Assembly: GCF_963675585.1 (NCBI RefSeq)
Contig: NZ_OY776414.1
Location: 2,831,001-2,895,000 of the forward strand
DNA length: 64,000 bases
Source of the DNA: an uncultured Draconibacterium sp.
GTDB lineage: Bacteria; Bacteroidota; Bacteroidia; Bacteroidales; Prolixibacteraceae
Direction of reading: 5' to 3'
Part shown: piece by piece, positions 8,202 through 17,873 of the stretch
Layout: each line of letters opens with the position of its first letter
Position numbering within the stretch: the stretch's first letter is position 1
Position numbers and translations under genes: made by a program
The notes under the pieces: model-generated
Seen by the model: only the letters and a program-made list of their open reading frames with translations
What the model was told of the DNA's origin: nothing
The model's database searches: none

Positions 8202-10580
8202 TTATTCATACCTCAGCGCCTCTACCGGGTTTCGCGTTGCGGCCCGCCAGCTTTGCCAGCTCACCGTCAACAATGCAATTCCCAAAGCCAGCACTCCAGC
8301 CAAAGCAAAAATCCACCAACTGAGTGTGGTTTTGTAGGCAAAATTTTCGAGCCACTTGTGCATGGCGTAGTATGCTACTGGAGTGGCAATTGCGAAAGCA
8401 ACCAATACCCATTTTACAATACTATTATTTAGAATAAGCATTACTTCAGAAATTTTAGCACCGTTAATTTTTCGAATCCCGATTTCTTTCTTTCGTTGTA
8501 AGGCCGAAAAAGAAATTAGACCAAAAAGACCTAAGCAAGCTATAAATATGGCGATCAGGGTAAATATTTTTATCAATGAACTGAATTCAGTTTCGGCTTG
8601 ATATAGTTCTTCAAAACGTTCATCCAGAAAATGATATTCGAAAGGTACATCGGGAGAGAACTCCTTCCATGTGCTTTCAATTGTGGCAATTGTATTTTCC
8701 AGATCCAAGCCCGACACTTTAATGTTAATGCAAGTGTTCCATGGCAAATAACAAAGCATTGATGGTTCAATTTCGTGGTGCAAAGAGCTTATATGAAAGT
8801 CCTTAATTATACCAACAATCGTAATGTCATCACCCAAAAAAGTTACAATTGAGCCAATTGGCTCTTCAAGTTCCATCTGCTTAACAAAACGTTCATTTAC
8901 CAACGCAGTGTTATTTAAGTCATTTCCGATAATTTTTGAGAAATTTCGGCCTGCAATAAGTTCAACACCAAATGTTTCGAGAAAATCAGGATCGACCGTT
9001 GTTGCTTTATAATTTCTGAATTCACCATTAACTTTATGCTTGGAACCAATATTCAGATGCCCCACAAAGGTTCCATTTGTACGTGCAACATTTTGAATCG
9101 ATGGATTTGCCAATAATGATTCCCGAAATGCCTGATATTGTTCATTTATACTGGCACCTCCTGACAGGTAAATTAGGTGTTCTTTGTCGAATCCCAGATT
9201 TTTAGATTTAATATAGTTGGCTTGTTTCGAGAAAGTTAAAACGGCTACTGTTAGGAAAATCGAAACAACAAACTGAGTTGTGATTAATACATGTTTTAAC
9301 CTATTTCCTTTCGTTCCTTTGTTGAATTCATTTTTTATACTCTGTACTGGCTTGAGTTTTGTGAGGAACCAGGCAGGATATAATCCTGAAATGAACCCAA
9401 TAAAAATTAGGCCTCCGATGAGGAATGCCAGTGCTTTGAAAGTTTCACCGGGAGCAACCACGGATTTAAATCCGATAAAGTTGAACAAATAAGGGTAAAT
9501 GAAAAGAACAATAATTACTGCAATAATACCGGCAATTGAAGTGATTAAGATTGACTCAGTTATAAATTGTTTGAATAAAGTACCTTTATCAGAACCGATT
9601 ATTTTTCGAATTCCTATTTCTTTTAAACGGGTGCTGGAAATAGCCAGTGATAAATTAATGTAGTTAATAATGGCTATGATTAAAATAACCAGTCCGATAA
9701 GTAGTATCAGGTAAACAGAAAAGCGTTTGTTGCTACCATGAAAATGTACTTCTTTTAATGGAACAAAGTTTAATTTGTATTCCGCTGCACGCTGACTGCC
9801 TTTATCTACCTGCCAACGTTCAGCCATCAAATTTGACCAACATTCAGGTGTTTCATTGTTGAGTTGATTTACAGTTTCAGGTGAAGAAATTTTAACATAG
9901 CTGCCAAATCCCCAGTTGACCCAATCTTCGCTAATGTTTCCGTTTCTAATGTGGTGATAAGTTATGGTTGACATTGAAATTATTCCGTTGTAAGGAATTG
10001 ATGAATTGGTAGGCGAGTCCTCAATTACACCACTTACGGTGAATGTATATTTTGCACTGGGGTAGTCACTTAAATAGGTGATTTGCTTTCCTGTTGGGTT
10101 TTCATTGCCAAATATTTTTCGAGACAAACGCTCTGACAAAATTATTGAATTTGGAGTTTTGAGAGCGTTTTGGGAATCGCCAAACAACATTTTAAAATCA
10201 AAGAAGTTGAAGAAACTGCTGTCAGCAAAAATGAAATTATCAGTTCTGATCGTTTCTTTTTCGTATTCTAAATAACCTTTATTTCCTCCACCATACCATT
10301 CATCTACACGAACAACATCTTCAATTCCAGCAATATTATCCTTTAAAAATAAAGCAACAGCCGGAGGTAAAGATCCATTATCGCCAAGATAAACCTTGTA
10401 TATATTGTTCTGCTGTTTGTGAAAGCGATCGAAACTGAATTGATGGTTTGCGTATCGTGCTATTAGTATAAAAACAGCGATGCCAATTGCTAGTCCGATA
10501 ATGTTAATCGAAGAATGAAGCTTATTGCGCAAGATGGTTCGCAGAATTATTTTATGATTTATATTTCTTAATGAGTTCAT
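8202..10580 (-). CDS. FtsX/MacB-type ABC permease P6
   Basis: 792 residues, the longest of the set, starting MNSLRNINHKIILRTI. Membrane segment at about 25-43; periplasmic domain with SIILSERLSRKIFG; canonical first coupling motif KEIGIRKIIGSDKG; second coupling motif KEIGIRKINGAKI; shared tail from there to the stop, with some private changes just after the motif (MLILNNSIVKW). The gap to P5 upstream is 60 bp. The canonical KEIGIRK in both halves suggests a standard pair of ATPase contacts. Confidence 0.9.
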   Translation of the reverse strand: MNSLRNINHKIILRTILRNKLHSSINIIGLAIGIAVFILIARYANHQFSFDRFHKQQNNIYKVYLGDNGSLPPAVALFLKDNIAGIEDVVRVDEWYGGGNKGYLEYEKETIRTDNFIFADSSFFNFFDFKMLFGDSQNALKTPNSIILSERLSRKIFGNENPTGKQITYLSDYPSAKYTFTVSGVIEDSPTNSSIPYNGIISMSTITYHHIRNGNISEDWVNWGFGSYVKISSPETVNQLNNETPECWSNLMAERWQVDKGSQRAAEYKLNFVPLKEVHFHGSNKRFSVYLILLIGLVILIIAIINYINLSLAISSTRLKEIGIRKIIGSDKGTLFKQFITESILITSIAGIIAVIIVLFIYPYLFNFIGFKSVVAPGETFKALAFLIGGLIFIGFISGLYPAWFLTKLKPVQSIKNEFNKGTKGNRLKHVLITTQFVVSIFLTVAVLTFSKQANYIKSKNLGFDKEHLIYLSGGASINEQYQAFRESLLANPSIQNVARTNGTFVGHLNIGSKHKVNGEFRNYKATTVDPDFLETFGVELIAGRNFSKIIGNDLNNTALVNERFVKQMELEEPIGSIVTFLGDDITIVGIIKDFHISSLHHEIEPSMLCYLPWNTCINIKVSGLDLENTIATIESTWKEFSPDVPFEYHFLDERFEELYQAETEFSSLIKIFTLIAIFIACLGLFGLISFSALQRKKEIGIRKINGAKISEVMLILNNSIVKWVLVAFAIATPVAYYAMHKWLENFAYKTTLSWWIFALAGVLALGIALLTVSWQSWRAATRNPVEALRYE

Positions 10581-10615
10581 TTTATTGGCTGTATTTAATT
10601 TAATTCTTCTCGCTT

Positions 10616-10640
10616 CGCTATCGTGGATTTCCGCTCTCCT
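10616..10640 (-). repeat. post-stop repeat element, copy 2 (after P5)
   Basis: A 25-bp stretch abutting the P5 stop codon and matching the equivalent stretch after P3 (15465-15489) and P9 (921-944) with only a few differences. No coding role is evident. Confidence 0.6.
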
Positions 10641-12983
10641 CTATTCGTACCGCAACGCCTCAACAGGATTTCTTGTAGCGGCCCGCCAGCTTTGCCAGCT
10701 AACGGTTAACAGTGCAATTCCCAAAGCCAACACCCCGGCTAAGGCAAATATCCACCAACTTAAAGTTGTTTTATAGGCAAAACTTTCGAGCCATTTATCC
10801 ATAGCGTAATATGAAATTGGAGTGGCAATTACAAAAGCGATCGCCACCCATTTTATAAAGTCTTTGTTCAGCATCATTAAAACTTCAGAAACTTTGGCTC
10901 CGTTAACTTTGCGGATGCCGATTTCTTTAATCCTTCCGTTAATGGTAAAAAGCACCAGCCCTACCAGGCCGATACACGAAATGAGAATATTCACAATAGA
11001 AAACAGGGCCGATAATTTGGAGAACTGCACTTCCTTTTTGTAATAGGTGGCAACCCTGTCGTTGGCAAAGGAATAACGGAAAGGGCTACCGGGTTTTACG
11101 TTTTTAATTATGTTTTCAATAAATTGAATTGAACTTTGCAAGTCGCCTGGGTTTAACCTGATGTTTGCAATCCACAGTGCTTCCGCGGGATCGCACAACA
11201 AGGCAACGGGCTGAATATGCGTTTGAACCGGTTCGAAATTAAAATCCTCGACAACGCCAATTATGGGATGATTATTCAGTTTCTCCTGAAGAGGATTTTC
11301 CATTTCCAAAGTTTTAGCCAGTGTTTGATTGATGATATAAGCTTTTGATATTTCATCGGTTTTCAACTCGCTGGTAAAATCCCGACCTTCCACAATTTTA
11401 TAGTGCATTGTTTTTACATAATCGACATCGGAAGGAATTTGACGGTACAAAAGTTTTTTACCGTTTATGTCAACAAAATTGCCCCGACGGACATCGCCAA
11501 AAATTCCTGCTGAAAAAGATACATTCTGAATGCGGGAATCTGCCATCAGTTTTTCTTTCAATACATCGGCTTCAGAAGTTGTTAAATTGTACGATATCAA
11601 ATCAACATAAACCAGCAAATCTTTGTCGAACCCTAAATTTTTATGGTTGATGAAGTTTACCTGCTTTTTAATGGTTATGGCCGACACGATAAAAAGTATG
11701 GCGATAAAAAACTGGACAATTATGAGCGGTCTATTTAAGAGACCTGAAGAGCGGTTTCCTGAATGTTTCATTTTAATTATTGCAGTGGAAGGAGCTTTTT
11801 TGAAATGGTGTGCCGGTACCATTGCTGAAATCAGTGCGGTCAATAACAGAATACCAAAAGCGATACTTAAATTGGTTCCCGTCAACAAAGACGAAAAATG
11901 ATATTCTTCAGCTAAAATATTTTGAAATGGCTGAATTATCAGAATCACAATTGCTGCAGCTATCCCGATTGAAACCATAAAATAGAGCAGGGTTTCCACA
12001 ACCGATTGGATTATAATTTGTCCGGGTTTGGCACCAAGTATTTTCCGGATGCCAAAGCCAAACAGGTTATTTAACGTTACTGCCGAATTCAAATTAATGT
12101 AGTTAATTATGCTGATGGTTAGCAAGCCGAGAGCGATAGACAATAAAAGAATTACGATTGATTTTTCTCCTTTATGAATCCACCTGTCGCGGTTGTTGTA
12201 CCCAAAATAAATGTCGTTCATCGGTTGCAGTTTCATGTCCTGTTGAAACGATTTTTCTTTACAGAATCCGGCAATTTTGTTCTCGATTGACGCAACATCA
12301 ACATTGGGTTTGAACATGATGTAGGTATGAAAAGAACCATTGTCGCGAATGAAAAAATCATCGGAAGGCCTGCCCGTGTACCCATTCCAAAGATAAGCCA
12401 GCAGCTGGAAAGGCAGGATGGCATCGACAGTAAAAGTTGAATTGGCAGGAAGATCTTCAATAATTCCGGTAACCGTTAAATCACAAAGATCATTGTATCG
12501 TAATACCTTACCAAGTGGATTTTTATCACCAAATATTTTCTTTGAAATGCTTTTTGTTAATACAATCGAAAGGGGACTTATCAGAGCTTCTTTTTCTGTT
12601 CCGGCAACCAGTTTAAAATCGAACATTTTAAAAACAGTGGAATCAAAACACATGTCGTACGGAATATCGACAACAGAATTTTCATATTTATAAAAACCAT
12701 GTCCATTGTGCCTCACCCGCGTTACCTCTTCAATTTCGGGGAAAGCACTTTTTAATTCACCGGCCAGCAGCGGGTTTGTAAAAGCAGTACCGTCGCCGGC
12801 ATCAACAACCCGGTAAATCCGGTCTTTATTCTGGTGAAAATCATCGACATGAAATTCATTGTACACATACAAAAGTAAAAGCGACGACAAGGCAAAAGCT
12901 GTTGACAAACCAACAACATTAATCATTGTATAGCTCCTGTATTTTAGTGCTTTCCGATAAATTCTTTTTAAGTTATTCAGCAT
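10641..12983 (-). CDS. FtsX/MacB-type ABC permease P5
   Basis: 780 residues, starting MLNNLKRIYRKALKYRS. Membrane segment at about 18-38; first periplasmic domain with SIVLTKSISKKIFG; first coupling segment degenerate (FGFGIRKILGAKPG, missing the usual KE); second coupling motif KEIGIRKVNGAKV; full shared tail with one private change (LESFAYK). It shares a nearly identical 82-bp block with P7. The gap to P4 upstream is 73 bp and contains a ghost tail. Confidence 0.9.
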   Translation of the reverse strand: MLNNLKRIYRKALKYRSYTMINVVGLSTAFALSSLLLLYVYNEFHVDDFHQNKDRIYRVVDAGDGTAFTNPLLAGELKSAFPEIEEVTRVRHNGHGFYKYENSVVDIPYDMCFDSTVFKMFDFKLVAGTEKEALISPLSIVLTKSISKKIFGDKNPLGKVLRYNDLCDLTVTGIIEDLPANSTFTVDAILPFQLLAYLWNGYTGRPSDDFFIRDNGSFHTYIMFKPNVDVASIENKIAGFCKEKSFQQDMKLQPMNDIYFGYNNRDRWIHKGEKSIVILLLSIALGLLTISIINYINLNSAVTLNNLFGFGIRKILGAKPGQIIIQSVVETLLYFMVSIGIAAAIVILIIQPFQNILAEEYHFSSLLTGTNLSIAFGILLLTALISAMVPAHHFKKAPSTAIIKMKHSGNRSSGLLNRPLIIVQFFIAILFIVSAITIKKQVNFINHKNLGFDKDLLVYVDLISYNLTTSEADVLKEKLMADSRIQNVSFSAGIFGDVRRGNFVDINGKKLLYRQIPSDVDYVKTMHYKIVEGRDFTSELKTDEISKAYIINQTLAKTLEMENPLQEKLNNHPIIGVVEDFNFEPVQTHIQPVALLCDPAEALWIANIRLNPGDLQSSIQFIENIIKNVKPGSPFRYSFANDRVATYYKKEVQFSKLSALFSIVNILISCIGLVGLVLFTINGRIKEIGIRKVNGAKVSEVLMMLNKDFIKWVAIAFVIATPISYYAMDKWLESFAYKTTLSWWIFALAGVLALGIALLTVSWQSWRAATRNPVEALRYE

Positions 12984-13008
12984 GATTTTTCTTCTTCAAT
13001 TTGTTTTG

Positions 13009-13029
13009 TTATTCGTATCTCATCGCCAC
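13009..13029 (-). pseudogene. ghost permease tail (VAMRYE-stop) after P4
   Basis: The minus strand reads V-A-M-R-Y-E-TAA 27 bp beyond the P4 stop. The RYE-stop ending is the family signature. An 8-bp inverted repeat (ATCCCGAT/ATCGGGAT, 13031-13052) lies between the ghost and the working stop. Confidence 0.45.
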
Positions 13030-13056
13030 AATCCCGATGCTTCAATCGGGATTTCG

Positions 13057-15399
13057 TCACTCATATCTGAGTGCCTCAACAGGATTCCGTGTAGCAGCCC
13101 GCCAACTCTGCCAACTCACTGTTAACAGTGCGATTCCCAATGCCAATACTCCTGATAATGCAAATATCCACCAACTTAAATTGGTTTTATAGGCGAAATT
13201 TTCCAGCCATTTATTCATGGCGTAGTATGCAATTGGCGTGGCAACAACAAAAGCAATTCCCACCCCAATCACAAAATCTTTATTTAACAGCGTTAATATT
13301 TCTGATATTTTAGCACCATTTACTTTGCGGATGCCGATTTCTTTGGTGCGCAGTTCCAACACAAAAAGAGATAATCCAACTAATCCTAAAATAGCAATGA
13401 ATATAGCCAATACCATAAAAGAGGTGAATATTGTTTTGGTGTACTTTTCCGATTGGTACAACCGTTCAAATCGCTCATCAATAAACTGATAGGAAAATGG
13501 AGAACCTGACAAGTCAAAATCTTGCCACGTATTTTTTATAAACGTTATTGTATTTGCTATGTCAGTTTGATTTGTTCGTATTGAAATGCGATTATAACTA
13601 AAAGGGTCTTTATATAAGATAATTGGGAATACAGCATTGTGTAACGATTCGTAATTGAAGTTTTCCAACACGCCAACTATTCTGCCTTTTTCATTTCCAT
13701 ATTCAACAAACTGCCCGATTGCCGCTTCGGGCGATTCCCAGCCAATTTTCTCCACTGCCGAACGATTCACCAAATATTCCTTCACTTCCTTAGTTTGACT
13801 GCTAATATTATTTCCGGCAATCAGTTTCATTTCGTAGGTTGGAACAAAATGTTCGTCACCCCGAATATTGGCTACCCTAAAACCAAGAGGTTCCATTTTT
13901 CCATTATTGGAAACTTTCATTGCGTTACTGTCATCAAGACGTTGCGATGGTATTCTTTTAGAACCGGTTACATCAATAATGTTCGGGTTTTTAGTTAACT
14001 GATCGCGAAACACATCAAGCTTTTCAATATGATTAGGCGATGCGCTCACTGAAATCACATTCTCCTGATTAAGCCCAAGATTTTTCGTCTGCAAATAGTC
14101 TAATTGTCTATTTACTGTCAGGAATGACACAATCAGAGCAATTGAAACAAAAAACTGGAAAATAACCATCCCGTTACGAAAAGACATTTTACCGTTTGAG
14201 GAAAGATACTTTTTACCTGAAAGCAATATTTTAGCCGGATATACCACCGATACCAGTCCAATAAAAATTGAGAGTGTGAAAAATACAGCTATCAGAGTTA
14301 GATTTTGGCGCACAGAAAATGCCAGGTTACTGTTAAAAAGATTCGCAAGATAAGGAATAGCCAAACCAACAAGAATGAGGGCAACACTTAAAGAAATAAT
14401 ACAAAATAAGACTGATTCAAGCACTAATAAGGATAGGATCTGTTTACGTGTTGCTCCAATAATTTTTTTAATCTGAATTTCTTTAATCCGTTTGCTGTAA
14501 ATAGCAGTATTCAGGTTGATGTAGTTGATGCTTCCCAAAAGCAGGATCAAGATTGCAATGGATAACAACACATAAATACTTGAACGGCTTCCATACCAGT
14601 TGAAATGGATATCCGATAATTTTTCCATCCTTATTTTTGTCCAACTTGTTCCATTTTCAAATTGTTTGTTGATGAATGCATCGAGGCGGGAATCCAGTTG
14701 TTGAGGCGGATCCAGCACCAATGCATATGTTTCGTAATTATTACTACCCCAGTCGTTTAACTCACTTTCACCTACTGCATTTGCATAGGTAGAAAAAGAA
14801 ATAAAGATTTCAGGTCGGAAATGGTTGTTTTGCTCCCAGTCGTTGAACACACCGGTAACTTTTAAATTATAACTGTTGCCATTTTCATCGAAAAATTCTA
14901 TTGTTTTACCAACCGCATATTCGTTATTAAAATACTTATTTGCAATCGATGCAGAGACCACAGCTGTTAGTGGTTCGTTTAGTAAATTGTTTTCAATAGA
15001 AAGCCCTTCGAAAGAGAAAATATTCAGAATATCGGGTTCGGCAAAACAAACGTCCGGTTCTGTTACCTTTTGATCGTTCAAACGAAAAAGCATTCCGGTA
15101 TGAGATACCCGTGCTATATTTTCAATCTCCGAGAATTCGTCTTTCAATAATGGCGCAATGGGAGGCGCAACATAGGGCAAATGAAGATTCTCGGTTCCAT
15201 TATTATCGTAAAAATACCGATGAACGCGGTAAATTTGGTTCGCATTTGTGTGAAACCGATCGTAACTCAATTCATTTTTTATCCAAAGACCAATAAAAAC
15301 TACGCAAGCAAAACCAATTACCAGCCCGGTAAAATTGATGGAGTTATACAACGGATTTCGTTTAATAAAGCGGATAATATTTGTGCGATTTTTTTTCAT
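13057..15399 (-). CDS. FtsX/MacB-type ABC permease P4
   Basis: 780 residues from the ATG at 15399 (MKKNRTNIIRFIKRNP). An upstream TTG at 15429 would add ten lysine-rich residues and is less likely. Membrane segment at about 20-40; periplasmic domain with TAVVSASIANKYF; first coupling motif KEIQIKKIIGATR; second coupling motif KEIGIRKVNGAKI; shared tail with small private changes (DFVIGVGIAF, ALSGVLALG). It ends in TGA. Confidence 0.88.
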   Translation of the reverse strand: MKKNRTNIIRFIKRNPLYNSINFTGLVIGFACVVFIGLWIKNELSYDRFHTNANQIYRVHRYFYDNNGTENLHLPYVAPPIAPLLKDEFSEIENIARVSHTGMLFRLNDQKVTEPDVCFAEPDILNIFSFEGLSIENNLLNEPLTAVVSASIANKYFNNEYAVGKTIEFFDENGNSYNLKVTGVFNDWEQNNHFRPEIFISFSTYANAVGESELNDWGSNNYETYALVLDPPQQLDSRLDAFINKQFENGTSWTKIRMEKLSDIHFNWYGSRSSIYVLLSIAILILLLGSINYINLNTAIYSKRIKEIQIKKIIGATRKQILSLLVLESVLFCIISLSVALILVGLAIPYLANLFNSNLAFSVRQNLTLIAVFFTLSIFIGLVSVVYPAKILLSGKKYLSSNGKMSFRNGMVIFQFFVSIALIVSFLTVNRQLDYLQTKNLGLNQENVISVSASPNHIEKLDVFRDQLTKNPNIIDVTGSKRIPSQRLDDSNAMKVSNNGKMEPLGFRVANIRGDEHFVPTYEMKLIAGNNISSQTKEVKEYLVNRSAVEKIGWESPEAAIGQFVEYGNEKGRIVGVLENFNYESLHNAVFPIILYKDPFSYNRISIRTNQTDIANTITFIKNTWQDFDLSGSPFSYQFIDERFERLYQSEKYTKTIFTSFMVLAIFIAILGLVGLSLFVLELRTKEIGIRKVNGAKISEILTLLNKDFVIGVGIAFVVATPIAYYAMNKWLENFAYKTNLSWWIFALSGVLALGIALLTVSWQSWRAATRNPVEALRYE

Positions 15400-15464
15400 T
15401 TTAATTTTTTTTATCTGTACTTTTTTCAAAACGTAATAATTAATTGCCTGTTAAAAACAAGTAT

Positions 15465-15489
15465 CGCTATCGATGATCTTCGCTCTCCT
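15465..15489 (-). repeat. post-stop repeat element, copy 1 (after P3)
   Basis: A 25-bp stretch directly after the P3 stop, repeated after P5 and P9. P3 has the shortest shared coding tract (13 residues), yet it still carries this element. This suggests the exchanged segment is centred on the stop codon. Confidence 0.6.
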
Positions 15490-17838
15490 CTATTCGTATC
15501 GAAGTGCTTCCACCGGGTTCCGCGTTGCAGCTTTGTAAGCCAGGAAACCACTTGAAATAATAATAATCAGAATTGACCCGATTGCAACCAGAAGAACATC
15601 CCAAACAGTAGCCTGGTATTTATAAGCACCAGGTGTTAATCGTTGAAGTATTGGAAAAACCGGTACAACATTTAGAATAGCAATTAAAAGAAGTACGATT
15701 AACTTATTGGTAGTCAGCAAAAACATTTGGATTGTTTTCGCACCGTGCACTTTTCGAACGCCTATTTCTTTTATTTTTTGCTGTGTCAAGAAAACGACCA
15801 ATCCAAATATTCCAACAAGAGCAATTATGATAGCCAGAATGGTAAAAAAACCGGATGTATTTCTCACATTGGTCCAGATTTCAAGAACTTTACGATTACT
15901 GTCTTCTTCAAATTCATAAATATTGAAAATCGAGTTAGGGAAAAATCCGGCAAGCGTGTTTTTAACCTCTCTTTTTGACTGGTTGATTTTTTCGGAATTC
16001 ACTAAAAAAGTAAAACATGTTGACTGATCAAGATTTCCGTCATGTAACAATAAAACATAGGGTTCTATAAAAGTATTTAAATTCCCCTGATTGAAATCTT
16101 TCAGAACACCAATTACCTCATATTTTTTACCGCCGTCTTGAATCCACTTTCCGATAGCATTTTTCCATCCAAATTTTCGAACAGCTGTTTCGTTAACCAG
16201 GCATTTATTTACATCAGTTGTGTATTCACGCGAAAAGTTACGGCCTTTAAGCAGGGTAAAATTGTAGGTGTTTATAAAATCGAAACACGCCTTGTTATAC
16301 TGAACAGGGGTTAGTTCATCGTTCGGGCCTGCTTCATAAAAAACAGTTGTATTCCAACTGTGATGTAAAGGTGTATTCCCCGACACACTTACATTTTTAA
16401 TATCCGGATTGCTCAATAATTCGTTTCTTAAAACATCGTATGAAACGTGACTGTTATTCGATGGTATCCGGGTGTGTAAAAGATATTCTTTATCAAACCC
16501 AACTTCCTTGTTTTCCAGAAAATTAACCTGCCGGTACATCCAAATACTTGATCCGAACAAAATGGTTGAAAGTATAAATTGAACATAAACCATAACCATC
16601 ATCCCGTAAGATTTTCTTTTTGTTCCGGGAAAATGGCCCTGCCCTTTTAGCATTTTTATTGGATTGTATCCGGCAGCAATATATGCGGGGTAAATTCCGG
16701 CTAAAAAACCTGCAATAATAATAATTCCCAGTGTTAAAATTATCAAACCCGCGTCATTCAAAACTGAGAGTGTAATTTCTCGTTTAACCACTGTACTGAA
16801 AAACGGCAGGCAAATAAAAGTTAGTGCCAGAGCTATAATAAAAGCCAATACTGATATAATGATTGATTCGGATAAAAATTGCCAGCGAATTTTTTGTTTA
16901 CTGCTTCCATTTGTTTTTCTAATACCAATTTCTTTGGAACGTTTAGTCGACATTGAGGTGGAAAGATTCATAAAATTAACTTTAGCTAAAAGCAAAATGA
17001 GAACACCCATTAAAGAGTAGAAAAACACAATGCTTTTTGAATTTCCTGAACCGTCGGGTTCGAGATGAATCTTTTTTAGTGGATGCAGATACAATTCGGA
17101 TTTATTTAACGGAAGATGATCTTTGTAGATATTTCGAATTTGATAATCTACTGCTGAAACTAATGCACCGGGTCTTAGTAACACATAGGTCATGAAGGAT
17201 GTATTTCCCCATTCATTCGCATTTTTATCACTTTCCTTTATTATTGAACGAATATAAGCAGCTGTAATATGCGAATTGGCTGGAATGTCTTCCATTATTC
17301 CTGTAACCAGCAGTTCGTTTTTTTCTTTATCGTAAATGATCTCGCCAACAGCGTTTTTACCAGGGAAAAACTTTTGCGCCATTGATTGCGATAAAACAAT
17401 AGAATTGGGCTGATCAAGTACATCCACTTTATTTCCTTGTATTAATTTGAAGGAAAAAATGTCAAAAACATCGCTGGAGGCTGATGCACCAAATTGTTCA
17501 ATAAACGTTAATTCAGGTGAAGATGAAAAAATCCTGTTCTTTTCAGTATCTATTGAGATAACTTCTTCAACTTCCGGAAGATTATTTTTCATATAACCGG
17601 AAACAGGAAAGGATGTTAAGGTATTAACGTCTAGTTTGTCTCCTTTTTTATATTCCTGAACCCTGTAAATCCTGTCGAAATTCGTATTAAAAGCATCCCA
17701 GTTTTTTTCGTATTCTACATATTTCACAATTAGTATGAATGCCGTAATTCCTAAGGATAACCCAACAATCTGAATAAAAGAGAGAAGCCTGTTTCGTCTA
17801 ATATTTCGAAGCGCAATATTTATAAAGTGTCTAAGCAT
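15490..17838 (-). CDS. FtsX/MacB-type ABC permease P3 (divergent tail)
   Basis: 782 residues, starting MLRHFINIALRNIRRN. Membrane segment at about 18-40; periplasmic domain with SIVLSQSMAQKFF; first coupling motif KEIGIRKTNGSSK; second coupling motif KEIGVRKVHGAKT. Its last two membrane segments (LIVLLLIAILNVVPVF and the one after) are unrelated in detail to the shared tail. Only the final 13 residues, AATRNPVEALRYE, match, and these match exactly. That abrupt switch makes it the shortest example of tail replacement in the array. Confidence 0.9.
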   Translation of the reverse strand: MLRHFINIALRNIRRNRLLSFIQIVGLSLGITAFILIVKYVEYEKNWDAFNTNFDRIYRVQEYKKGDKLDVNTLTSFPVSGYMKNNLPEVEEVISIDTEKNRIFSSSPELTFIEQFGASASSDVFDIFSFKLIQGNKVDVLDQPNSIVLSQSMAQKFFPGKNAVGEIIYDKEKNELLVTGIMEDIPANSHITAAYIRSIIKESDKNANEWGNTSFMTYVLLRPGALVSAVDYQIRNIYKDHLPLNKSELYLHPLKKIHLEPDGSGNSKSIVFFYSLMGVLILLLAKVNFMNLSTSMSTKRSKEIGIRKTNGSSKQKIRWQFLSESIIISVLAFIIALALTFICLPFFSTVVKREITLSVLNDAGLIILTLGIIIIAGFLAGIYPAYIAAGYNPIKMLKGQGHFPGTKRKSYGMMVMVYVQFILSTILFGSSIWMYRQVNFLENKEVGFDKEYLLHTRIPSNNSHVSYDVLRNELLSNPDIKNVSVSGNTPLHHSWNTTVFYEAGPNDELTPVQYNKACFDFINTYNFTLLKGRNFSREYTTDVNKCLVNETAVRKFGWKNAIGKWIQDGGKKYEVIGVLKDFNQGNLNTFIEPYVLLLHDGNLDQSTCFTFLVNSEKINQSKREVKNTLAGFFPNSIFNIYEFEEDSNRKVLEIWTNVRNTSGFFTILAIIIALVGIFGLVVFLTQQKIKEIGVRKVHGAKTIQMFLLTTNKLIVLLLIAILNVVPVFPILQRLTPGAYKYQATVWDVLLVAIGSILIIIISSGFLAYKAATRNPVEALRYE

Positions 17839-17873
17839 AATTTTTATTTTTTCTTTCGCTTTACAATAAACGA

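Noticed and set aside
10585-10776. Plus-strand open frames opposite the permease ends, all encoding a similar ASTGF(R/L)VAARQLCQLTV peptide (also at about 3145-3531, 5675-5884, 13001-13192 and 17827-18009)
   Set aside because: They are antisense readings of the homogenised permease tails; their similarity reflects the sense strand. They have no start context or independent conservation.
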